Source of the DNA: Dactylorhiza incarnata
Taxonomy: Eukaryota > Streptophyta > Magnoliopsida > Asparagales > Orchidaceae
Assembly (NCBI GenBank): GCA_033032865.1
Contig: JAWHQI010000099.1
Location: 753,001 to 817,000, forward strand
Reading direction: 5' to 3'
DNA length: 64,000 bases
The notes under the pieces are model-generated. The model saw only the letters and a list, made by a program, of their open reading frames with translations, did not search any database and was not told the DNA's origin. Made by a program: the position numbers and the translations under genes. How positions within the stretch are numbered: position 1 is the first letter of the stretch; every line of letters begins with the position of its first letter. Of the stretch, positions 9,901 through 21,900 are shown in pieces.

Positions 9901-12900
9901 GAAAGTGAGTACAGTGGTTCAATTAGTTAGTGATATATTGTTGCAGAAGTTAAACATTGATATATAGTTGATTTTTTTAAACCCCCTTCATTTATCTGTA
10001 TTGTAGGACCCCAAATAATTGTCACAATACTGACTTGGAAGCTTTAAAAGTTAATTTAATGGTTTCCGTAGATCACGATTGCTGCATTATAACCCCTTGT
10101 ATGCAAATATTTAATAGCTCAATGATTAGTAGTTTGTCTTTTAGTCCTGCTTGTTGATAATTTAGTCGTTTGTTTAGAAACTCATATAGTTGTGTGCACT
10201 TGATATAGATTTTGGTCTCATTCACCTATAACCAATTGGATTTAGGTTGAATGCATAAGTTCTAAAATGGTATCAATGCATGTTAGGCTCAATGACCCAC
10301 TCCCAGTCACTCATGTTACTCATTTAAGAAAACAATTCTATTGCTGGACGACCAAAACCCTACACATGAGGGGATGTGTTGAGAGTTCAGTCCCACATTG
10401 AAAAATTCATATCGCCTTGTGCACTTAATAGAGATCTTCAGTCCCTTCAACTATAAACATTTGGCTTAAGTTGGGTGCATAGGTTCTACCAATACTACCT
10501 ATAGGTTTGTAACCTTTATAAGCACATGTTCGATTAAAATTGACTAAAGTAGCAATTCTATTATTTATTATCCAGATTTTATAATGTTGTTCTTTATAGT
10601 TTCTAATGTAACATTAATGACTTCCCGTTTCATAGAAATAATCTACCAAATAGTAAATTACCATTGGTTATATTTAGTTTGTTTATGAATGAGCTTAACT
10701 AATGCTGCTTTTGTGCATCTTGTCATTTACGAACAAACTGAACAAGAACTACTTAATGAGTCAAACTCGAGCTGTTCATGATTAACAAGCTAAATGGAGT
10801 TGAACATACCAACTGGGCAGCTGCAGGGAGTTGTCCAACTTTATGGCTAGGAAGCGCCCTACTTCCAGGCCCTTATGGGGATGGCCAGGCAGCAAGGTAG
10901 GCTTGGAGCTTGGTGCCTGTGCCTGGCTTAGGCCCGTCCCGTTCCTAGCACCAAATCGGGCCACAATGTAAATAGGGGTCTGTCACCGCCGTCAGGGCCC
11001 CATAGTCCTGACTTGGGCCTGGGCTGGGCCTAACCAGACCCAGGCTGATGCGGAACGGCGACGCGGACCCGCGGCGGAGGATGAGTTTTGGGTCCGTTCG
11101 GGGCCAATTGTCTACTTACCATATTTAGAGATCGGCGTCCCGATTCCACAGATGCTTCCGGCTCGTCGTTTACATATTTTTCCATATATTGTATTGTTAT
11201 TTTTGTTTTTTATTTCATGTAATCGGGCCCGCCACATCCCCGACCAATCGTAGCTGTTGATATCGGGGTGCCCTAGTCTTCTTTTATTATAAATAAGAGT
11301 GTATGAGGCTGCCATCAGATATTGCAAATTTTGGAGATTTGAAATCCCGGATTCCAGCGATCCCTCCATGGTGCCAACTTCGTGGAACCCTAGGTGACGA
11401 CTCCTAGGCCTTCTCCCGCTCCTCAAATCTGTCCCCTAACCCTTGCCACCTTCTTCCACCCTCAAATCCCTCCACCTCCGCCCATACAAGCCTCCAAACA
11501 CGCAGCCGCGCCCCTCCTGCTTGCTGTCCAGCAAAAGACCGCCCAGTCCATCCCTTCCCCTGCAGCTACCACCCAGTCCAGATCTCCCCTTGCTGCCGCC
11601 GCCTGTCCAGGCCCCTCCCAGCCATCCGCCGCCCCACCTAAGGCTCCCCAACAACCCACTGCACCACCCCTTCCTCTCCCCCTCCCCTACAGCCCGCAGC
11701 CACAAACCCCCCTCCCAGCCGCCCTCCGTGCCCTAAACAGACCACCACTGCTCCGATCCAAGTCCTCACAGCCCAATCCCACTCCAAACAGCCAGATCCA
11801 GTCATTCCCGTCCCTAGTTCCCCTCCGTATCGCCACCTCGGCGCCGTGATTCACCGGATCTCCCACCTCGGGCAGCCCTCATACTTTTGTGAGTTGTTAT
11901 TTGTTGTATGGATCTTGTTTTTTAATATTAAAATATGGTGTTGTGATTTCATATTTATTTGGATAAATAGCATCTTAGAATTTTGTTCTTGATATCTTGT
12001 GATTTGCAGAAACCATTCACCACGTGCTCTTGCTTTGGCCCTCCACGCGGAAGATAACTAATGCTTGTTCGCCTAATGAAATAACGCTGCATTGCTTCAA
12101 TTATCTAAGTGTGATTTAGTTATTTATTGCTTAATTTGATTTCGCCGTCGGATCTTGCATCTTACATACAGTAGTTTAGGTTGTCGAGTTGTTTCCCCGG
12201 CACTTCACCTAGGATTGCATGCTAGTCGTATACCCACGTAGCCTACCCTACATCCAAGGTTGCAGATATCGGATGTCGGGGACACGTCGGTTTGGGTTTT
12301 CGTGTCGATTTTTTATATATCGGGGGATATATCGGGGATATTTTATATATCGGGTTTTAATATTTAATTAATTATATATATAATTAAATGTTATTTTTGG
12401 TATACATGCCCTAATTCTAACTATTTTATAACCTATTGAACTTCTAAATATTAAAAGCTATATGAAACAGTTAACATACAAAGCAACCACAACCAGCGAG
12501 GATGAAGCTACCAGAGAAGCAACCACAACCAGCAAGGCAGCAGGGGCAATAATGCAGCAAAGCAAAATTAAAAAATAATTTTTTAATAAAATATCGGATA
12601 TATCGCCGTTTTATTGGGCCGATATATCGGTTACAAGCCCGTTTTTTCCAAAACGTTACGACCAAAAAAAATCGGTAACGCGGCGTTTTAGGTCCCAAAC
12701 CTTTATGTCGGCCGACATGTCAGACATGTCGGCCGATATCTACAACAGGGCCTACATCACATGCTTAATAGGGCTTTAAACAGGTAGACCTGGGGTTGGT
12801 TTTCTACTTTGGCTCTTTTGTTCACCAGAAGTAAGATCCCTCATTTAAAATAATATAGATAAAAACAATATAACGGTTTAAAAATATTAGAGAGGAAAAT

Positions 12901-15900
12901 TCTACAGCACTTAAGGAACTTCTCACGCATGATGTAAAAGGGTATATTTGGAGCTCCATAAAATCACCATGGCTGGTACAGAAAAAATAGCATTTCTTTT
13001 ATATAGGTATAGATGTAAATGCTCTCTTTTAGTGGTTTTTCTGCCTAGGTTGAAATGATAATTTAATAAAATTATATATTTTGGTTATCAAGAAATCAAG
13101 AAATCAAAAAGGAAAAGGAAATCTAATTTAACCTTCAGCATTCTTATTATTAAGTAAAGAAGAAATACATCTATTTATAGGAGAAGGAGGAGAACGGAGA
13201 AGAAACAGAAAGGATAACGGAATAAATAACCGCCTCAACATATAACGGCGACAGAACAGAATTAACAGAGCAGGTAAATAATCGAAATACCCCCCCTCAA
13301 GATGGGCAATAGACATCCAGAAGCCCCATCTTGGAGATTAAAAAATGAAATTGAACTCTAGGTAATGGCTTAGTCAACACATCTGCAAGCTGATATTGAG
13401 CCTTGATATGGACCACCTTGAGACAGCCAGATTGAATGAGCTCACGAACGAAATGACAATCTATATCGATATGCTTTGATCGTTCATGAAAAGCTGGATT
13501 TGCGGCCAAATGAAGGGCAGACTGATTGTCACAAAATAGCATGGTTGAGGGAACATTGATCTCAAAGTGAAGAAGTAATCGTTGTAACCAAACAACTTCG
13601 CTTGCTAATGAAGCAAGAGCACGATATTCAGCTTCAGTCGAGGATTTTGAAACGGTTGGTTGTTTCTTTGACTTCCATGAAATGAGAGCATCTCCCAAAA
13701 AAACACAAAAACCAGTTGTGGATCGTCGTGTGTCAAGACAGCTTCCCCAATCGGCATCGGAATATGCAGTGAGACGCAGGGAATTGTTTGCTGAAAATAA
13801 TAATCCTTGTCCAGGGGTTTTCTTAAGATACTGAAGTAGGTGTTGAGCAGCATGAAGATGTGGGGTGCGAGGAGCAGCCATGAACTGGCTTAACTTTTGC
13901 ACTGTAAATGTGATGTCTGGACGAGAAACGGTAAGATACATGAGACGCCCAACCAACCTTCGATAGGATGAAGCATCAGGCAAAAGATCTCCCTCTAAAG
14001 CTTGCAATTTAACATTGGGATCCATGGGTAACGGAAGAGGTTTGCAATTGAGAAAACCCGTATCTTCAAGAAGGCTGAGAGTGTATTTGCGCTGGGATAA
14101 ACAGATGCCAGTGGAGGATCGAGCAATCTCAAGTCCCAAAAAATACTTTAAGTCACCCAGAATTTTTAACTTGAACATTTTCTGAAGTAAGGACTGCACT
14201 TGATGGAGAGAAGACGTGTCCGGACCAGTCAACACAATGTCATCTACATAGACTAAAAGGATGACTAAGGTGTGACCCGAACCAAATGTGAATAAAGAAT
14301 AATCATTCTTTGATTGAATGAAGCCATTGTCCAACAAGGTAGAGGAAAATTTCTGAAACCACTGTCGTGAAGCCTGGCGTAAGCCATAAACTGATTTGTG
14401 AAGCTTACATACTAAATTTTTGCCTTGAATTGAATATCCTAAAGGCAGAGTCATGTATACCTCTTCGGCTAAATCTCCATTTAGGAAGGCATTGTTGATA
14501 TCCAATTGCAAGATGGACCAGTGTTTGGCGGCTGCAACTGCTAGGAGTACACGGACGGAAGTCAGTTTTGCGACCGGGGAAAAAGTATCAGAAAAATCGA
14601 TGCCAGCTTGTTGAGTGTAGCCCTTAGCGACCAACCGGGCTTTATATCTGTCAACACTCCCATCAGCCTTGTATTTCACCCTGTATAACCAACGACATCC
14701 AACACATCGTTTATTTGGTGGTAATGTGACAATTGACCAAGTGTTGTTGGAATCCATGGCCTTAAGTTCAGCATCCATTGCCTGCCTCCATTCAGGAATT
14801 TTAACAGCCTGATGATAAAATTGTGGTTCATAGGTGTTGGAGACTTGTAGAATGAAATTTTTGTAAGAGGGAGAAAGTTTATTATAAGAGAGGTGTTGTT
14901 GAATAGGATATGGAGTAGAAGAACAAGCATAGTCGTGTAGATAGGTAGGTGCTTTGGTCTGACGAGTAGATTTTCGAATAACACGTGCAGCAGATGTTTC
15001 TGTATTGGATAGAGGTGATGAAGTAAGTAGGTGTAGGAATATTCATCAAGGGAGGACCATCAACAGAATTATTAGGAGAGTTATGGTGAACATCTGGTAT
15101 GATAGATGACTGAATTAATTCATTCTGTGGACCATCAACAGAATTATCAGGGGAGTTATGATGAACATCAGGTATGATAGATGACTGGATAGAGTCATCC
15201 TGTGGAATTGGGATGACCAGGTCAGAAAAAGGATCAATGGAATCAGGTAAACAATCAATTGTATGGAAAGGGAATTGATGTTCATGAAAAATTACATCAC
15301 GAGAAATGAAAAACTGTTTAGTAATGAGGTTGTAAAGTTTGTAGCCTTTATAACCAAGAGGATAACCTACAAAAACGGCAGGATTAGCTCTGGGCTGAAA
15401 CTTGGTGCGATGAGCTTGAAGAGTTGCAGCATAACATAAGCATCCAAAGGTTTTAATAGAATGATAATCAGGTTTTTTATTATGGAGGATGTGAAAAGGG
15501 GATTTACCATTAAGGATAGGGGTAGGAAGTCTGTTTATGAGAAAAGCTGCAGTTCCTATACATTCTCCCCAAAAAGAAATTGGAAGTTTTGATTGGAAAA
15601 ATAAAGCTCGTGCAACGTTTAACAAATGTTGGTGTTTTCGTTCAACCACAGAATTTTGTTGAGGGCGTTCTACGCAAGAAAATTCATGGATAGTACCATT
15701 TTGCAGGAGAAAATTAGTTAGGGCCAGTTCCTTGGCATTATCCGATCGAAATCGCTTAATAGTTATGCCAAACTGTGTTTTAACTAACTGAAAAAATTTT
15801 ATAATAGCAGCAGGAGCATCCGATTTGTTTTGAATGAGATAAATCCAAGTGTATCGAGAACAATCATCAACCAAAGTGAGGAAGAAACGCTTTCTATCAT

Positions 15901-18900
15901 GTGTTTCATGATGATAGGGCCCCCATATATCACAATGAATCAAGTCAAAAATAGAACTAGAGACATTGTTTTGAGAAATAAACGGAAGGCGACGAAACTT
16001 TGCTAAAGGACAAACAGAACAATTGAAAGAGGAGAAAGAACTAGGTATAACAAAAGGAACTTCCTCACTTAACAATTTCAGAACATTGTCAGATAAATGT
16101 CCAAAACGTTTATGCCATAAACTTGCATTACAAGTAGTTGTGACATTATTAACATGAGTAGGCAATTCAGTGCAGGAAGGAACACCATTATTGGAAGCAT
16201 GTCTTGATGCAGGGGAGAGAACATACAATCCGGCAACAAGATTACCCTTGCCAATCATCTTGGAGAGCTTGATATCCTGAATGGAAAAACAAGTAGGATG
16301 AAAAATAACCGAGTAATCAGAGTTATGTAATAAAGCACTGACGGAGAGTAAATTGAAACGAAAAGACGGAACATAGAGGACATCGTGAATGATGAGATCT
16401 GGATTTATTTGGATGCTGCCCATGGCATGAACAGGGAGAATAGAACGGTTAGGCAATGTGATAAAACGATTCTGAACAGCAGAATGATGTAAAAAAAAAT
16501 TCAGATCATAAGAAATATGAGAGCTAGCTCCAGAATCGAAAATCCATGAAGATTTTGGAAAAAATAAAGGTGAGGAGCTGGTGGAAAAAGCCAAACCAGA
16601 GGAGGAATGCTGGGCGGAATCATCAGCCTGTGACTGATTCACAGAAGAATTCTGATTCTGCAGGAGATTCAAAAGCTGTTGTTATTGATGAGGAGTGAAA
16701 GTCATTCCGGAATGACCAGCATCAGAAATCTGATTAATGTGTGCTGTGGAGGTCTGGGATTTTGGCCCAGGAGGAAATTTCTTGTATCCTGGAGGGTATC
16801 CATGGAGTTTATAGCATTTGTCCTTTATGTGACCCAACAATCCACAGTAAGCACACAAGGGTCTATCCTTCTTGACGTATTTTTTGTTCTCAGTTTGTTT
16901 AGTTGAGTTCTGAACCGCAAGAACAAGAGGAAGATCACTGGTGGTCGAGATGTTGCCGAGTTCACACTGTTTCTCTTCTTGGAGAATAAGAGAGAAAACC
17001 TTATTAATCGGTGGGAGAGGATCCATAAGGAGAATCTGACCACGAATTTGAGAAAAACTCTGTCCAAGACCCATGAGAAAACTCATTACATATTCCATAT
17101 GATGATATTCCAGCAAGGGACGGGAGCCACCACAGATACAAGAGAGAGTGGGCTTGTATTCTCCTAATTCTTCCCAAATACCTTTCAATTTGGTGAAATA
17201 CTGACTAACAGAGTTGTTTCCCTGATTTAGATTCATGAGATCTCGTCTGAGTTGGAAAATGCGTGGGCCATTACGCTGTTGAAATCTGTCTCGCAAATCC
17301 GTCCAAATGTCTGCTGCAGAAGAGGCATAGATCACGCTTGCAGTAAGTTCTTTGGAAATGGAGTTCAGAAGCCACGATGCAACAATATTGTTGTTGCGTT
17401 GCCAAGCAAGGGAAAGAGCAGGATCTTGATCGGTGGGAGCAACGATAGATCCATCAACGAAACCGAATTTATTTTTACCAATCAAAGCCATCTTCATTGC
17501 ACGACTCCAGGAGTTGTAGTTGTCTCCATTCAAAAGTTGAGAGACCAGAATCGAACCTGGATTGTCGGAAGGGTGAAGATAGAAAGGGTTTGCAGCATCA
17601 TCAATGGCGTTTTTCATCAAACCAGAATGTGCAGCATCAGCAAAGGTGTTCGTCATTGAACCAGATTGTGTAGCAACATCAATGGTGTTCTTCATCGAAT
17701 TTGGATTGTCACAAGCCAAGACACGAGAAAGAAGAGAATATGCTCTGATACCATATCAAGAAATCAAGAAATCAAAAAGGAAAAGGAAATCTAATTTAAC
17801 CTTCAGCATTCTTATTATTAAGTAAAGAAGAAATACATCTATTTATAGGAGAAGGAGGAGAACGGAGAAGAAACAGAAAGGATAACGGAATAAATAACCG
17901 CCTCAACATATAACGGCGACAGAACAGAATTAACAGAGCAGGTAAATAATCGAAATAGCCTTATCCATGTTTTTATGAACTTTCTATGGTAAAGTTGATA
18001 TAATAGACGATTGTTAACCGCAACCTGGAATTGGCTATTCGCACCCCTAAGTTTCAAAAAACACATTTTTTCTTACCTCATCCATTGTTTAACCGCAGCC
18101 CAGTAAAAAAAAATCCAAAAACATACGTGACGCCCCCTATTCCCCGTGTCGCCAGTCTCGCCCGGCGTCCCCTTGCCGTCGCCGCCGGTCTGCTCGACCG
18201 CCGCCGTCACCGTCGTAGTCCAACGCCCCGTCCTTGTTCTCATAGCCTATTTTTATTGAAAAACTATTCTTCAGATAGATGGTAGTGACAGAACTTCCCA
18301 TATAGTTTATTTCTTAACTTGCAATAGGATTTATCTGTTTCTCATATGTGCCTTTTCATTTGAATTCTTATAATTTATTTTGGCTCTCTGATTCCTTTTT
18401 ACATGTAGCTTGTTGAGGGAATAGAGGAGACCGTTGGTCTTGGCAAGGGATCTACAAGACTCTATGCCACCATCGATCTAGAAAAGGCCAGAGTTGGTCG
18501 GACGAGACTTATTTCCGACGAACCTGTTAACCCTCGCTGGTACGAGTCTTTCCACATCTATTGTGCTCATTTAGCTGCCAATGTCATCTTCACCGTCAAA
18601 TTCGACAATCCCATCGGCGCCACACTCGTCGGAAGAGCTTACTTGCCTGTCGAGGAGATACTTAATGGCGAGGAAGTTGACCGATGGCTTGAAATATGTG
18701 ATGAGAATCGTAATCCCCTATCCGGTGGGGCTAAGATCCATGTAAAGCTTCAGTTTTTCAACATCTTAAAAGATCAGAACTGGGGAAAAGGCATATGGAG
18801 CCCCAAGTACCCTGGTGTCCCCTATACTTTCTTCACACAGAGGAATGGATGCAAGGTGACACTTTACCAAGATTCCCATGTCCCCGATAACTTCATCCCC

Positions 18901-21900
18901 AAAATTCCGCTAGCCAACGGAAAGTACTACGAGCCCCATCGATGCTGGGAGGACATATTCGATGCTATCAGTAATGCGAAGCATTTGATCTATATTACTG
19001 GATGGTCTGTGTACACTGAGATAACCCTTGTCAGGGATTCCCAGAGACAGAAGGCTGGAGGAGATGTTACTCTTGGGGAGCTTCTTAAGAGGAAGGCTTC
19101 CGAAGGTGTTAAGGTCCTTATGCTCGTTTGGGACGATCGGACCTCGGTCGGATTGCTAAAGAAAGATGGTCTCATGGCCACGCACGACCAAGAAACCGCA
19201 GAATATTTCAATGGATCGGAAGTTCACTGTGTGCTGTGCCCCCGGAATCCCGACGGCGGAGGAAGCTTTGTCCAGGACTTGCAAATCTCAACGATGTTCA
19301 CTCATCATCAGAAAATCGTGGTCGTGGACCACGAGATGCCCGCCAAGGGTTCTGAGCAGAGAAGGATTTTGAGTTTCGTAGGGGGAATCGATCTCTGCGA
19401 CGGAAGATATGACACGCAGTTCCACTCGTTGTTCAGGACTCTCGACACGGCTCACCACGACGATTTCCACCAGCCGAACTTCGCCGACGGATCCATCAAG
19501 AAGGGCGGCCCGAGAGAACCGTGGCACGATATCCACTCGCGCCTTGAGGGCCCCATTGCCTGGGATGTGCTGTTCAACTTTGAGCAAAGGTGGAGGAAGC
19601 AAGGCGGGAAGGATCTTCTTGTGCAGATTAGAGATCTCTCTGATGTCATCATTCCACCATCTCCCGTGGTTTTCCCTGAAGATACAGAAGCATGGAATGT
19701 GCAGCTCTTCAGATCCATCGATGGCGGCGCCGCCTTCGGCTTTCCTGAGACCCCAGAGGATGCCGCCCGGGCGGGGCTCATCAGCGGGAAGGATAACATC
19801 ATCGACAGGAGCATACAGGATGCCTATATAAACGCAATCCGCCGGGCGAAGAATTTCATCTACATCGAAAATCAGTATTTTCTCGGGAGCTGCTTCGGAT
19901 GGAGGGCGGACGATATAAAGCCCGAGGAAATTGGGGCATTACATGTGATCCCCAAAGAGCTTTCGCTGAAGATTGTGAGTAAGATAGAGGCAGGGGAGCC
20001 ATTTGCCGTTTATGTTGTGGTGCCCATGTGGCCTGAAGGTGTTCCTGAGAGCGCTTCAGTTCAGGCAATTCTTGATTGGCAGAGGAGAACTATGGAGATG
20101 ATGTATACTGATGTTTCGCTGGCACTTCAGGCCAAGGGTATCGAAGCGAATCCGAAGGACTACCTCACATTCTTTTGCCTGGGGAATCGGGAGACGCAGA
20201 AGAGCGGGGAGTACGCTCCGGAGGAGCAGCCGCTGCCCGACACGGACTATTATAGGGCGCAGCAGGCTCGGCGGTTTATGATCTATGTTCATGCCAAGAT
20301 GATGATAGGTAATTATTTACTTGCTGCCATTTTATTGCTCGAAGGAGATTTGGGGCTCTTTAGGGCAGTGTTTTTGCTGCATCGCAGATTCTGCGGATGT
20401 GTGGTTGCGCTGCAATCTGCCGCTGTTTCGACCGCAGACTGCGGATGTTTGCAGATTTGGAATGGCCGCACCCAACATCCCCAACATGCCCTAAATATTT
20501 GCTATTATTTCTATTAATGCTAGTCCACAAAAAGTCCTTCCATTCCTATGGGCAAAGTAGTACAGTACATCCGAGCATCTTACGTAGCTCTCGTCAGCAA
20601 CATTTAAGGTGGTCTAAGATGATCACAATTTGAATTGAAAAACCAATATTTGCAATCATCACATTGTTTGCTTCAGTTTGAAGAGAAATTCAAAGCAACA
20701 TTTAAGGTGGTCTAAGATGATCACAATTTGAATTGAAAAACCAATATTTGCAATCATCACATTGTTTGCTTCAGTTTGAAGAGAAATTCAAAAAAAAGTT
20801 GTTTTTTAAAAATAGGACGTTAGTAATTTGGCAACCATTTTGAAAGGTCAACTTTTTTTAAATTATTTTTTTTCCAAAGTGAAGAAAACAAAGAGGTGCA
20901 AGTATCATATTTTTGATCCAATATTCGATCACTTGATCACCTAAAATGGTGCGGTGAGCGTAGAGCTACGCACGATGCATGCAGCTAATGATTTCTCTTG
21001 CCCGTGGTTGCTGATTTTGAAGATTTAGGGTCCGTTTGGCACGGTGGTCGCGGTCGTGAACGCAGTAGTTATGAATTGTCATTTGTGAACATCCGACCTC
21101 ACCTAAAGGAACTCTATCCATTTTTATATTCAAAATTAGTTTTTTTTCTTGGTGGCAGTCATGACCGTTGTCACGTCAAACACATATTTCATGACGGTGG
21201 TGTTTTTGTCTAAATTTACTGGAGCAAAAAAACCGTGCCACACAGATGACGGTTGATAATCATCGTGTTTATGACCGTCACCGCCGTGCCAAATGGACCC
21301 TTAGTTATAGGTTTATTTAGGGTTTAAAGTAATGCAAATTTTCCTAATAAATTTGTTTTCAAGTCTCCCACGTCAGCAACCATGTAGACAGGTTAGTTAT
21401 ATATTATATATATTTTTCAGGAGCATTATTTTTTATTCTGTTTATTATAATCGTAATTGCCATCTTAAATTAGTTCTGCAATATTTATAATCTCTTTTTG
21501 TTGCACACATACACACACATGGTCTTTTATGGGGACCTCCCCGATAAGTATATATTTCTAAAGGAAAATGTCACACCTTTTATTGTAGAGTTATTGCAAA
21601 GAGTAAAATCGAATATCATAAAATAATTTGGCTAATTTTATCATTTTCCATCCATATTTCTAACGAAAGGAGCATTTTTGTAAACTGGGGAAATTTAGAG
21701 GGGGGAGTTAAATGTAATTTCGAAAGATAGAGGGGTGCAACCTGTAATTATGCAAACTCCGAGGGGGAGGTCCCCGTAATTAACCTTATATATATAGAAA
21801 CTCATGTAATCTTATGCATTTAATATAGTTTCCTGGCCAGTCCACATGTAACTATTTGATTTTAAGTTGGATGGTTAGATTTTTTACATAACCTCATATA

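Larger units (their letters stand above)
13086..17957 (-). mobile_element. Copia LTR retrotransposon inside PLD intron 1
   Basis: A 4,872-bp element with two 204-bp LTRs (13086-13289 and 17754-17957) that appear identical by eye. Read on the minus strand, the LTR starts TATTTCG and ends CTTGATA, an unusual terminus without TG..CA. A primer binding site TGGTATCAGAGC (complement of 17742-17753), matching initiator tRNA-Met, follows the 5' LTR, and a G-run polypurine tract (complement of about 13290-13296) precedes the 3' LTR. The LTR has a TATA box (complement of about 13171-13181). Flanking bases (TTGGT and GCCTT) do not form a TSD. Gag and pol frames are interrupted by one stop and one frameshift. 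Confidence 0.93.
7043..18408 (+). other. Intron 1 of the PLD gene, 11.4 kb, transposon-filled
   Basis: Donor GT at 7043 and acceptor TGTAG ending 18408. Family introns at this position are usually a few hundred bases to a few kilobases, so this one is expanded. It holds, in order, a TRIM-like repeat, three related Tourist-like MITEs, a second TRIM-like repeat, a C-rich island, a hAT-like MITE and a minus-oriented Copia element. All must be spliced out if the gene is expressed. Confidence 0.9.

Noticed and set aside
11394..11849. 151-codon proline-rich frame with an upstream TATA-like box
   Set aside because: G-poor composition alone removes stops. It is inside a PLD intron and no domain is recognised; kept only as an uncharacterised island.
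16679..16681. Programmed stop-codon readthrough between gag and pol
   Set aside because: A frameshift further downstream also breaks the frame, so ordinary mutation is the simpler explanation; no stimulatory structure was identified.
20309..20517. Extension of PLD exon 2 to the stop at 20515
   Set aside because: The reading past 20308 loses PLD similarity, while a GT donor there and an AG acceptor at 22198 restore the second HKD region in frame.
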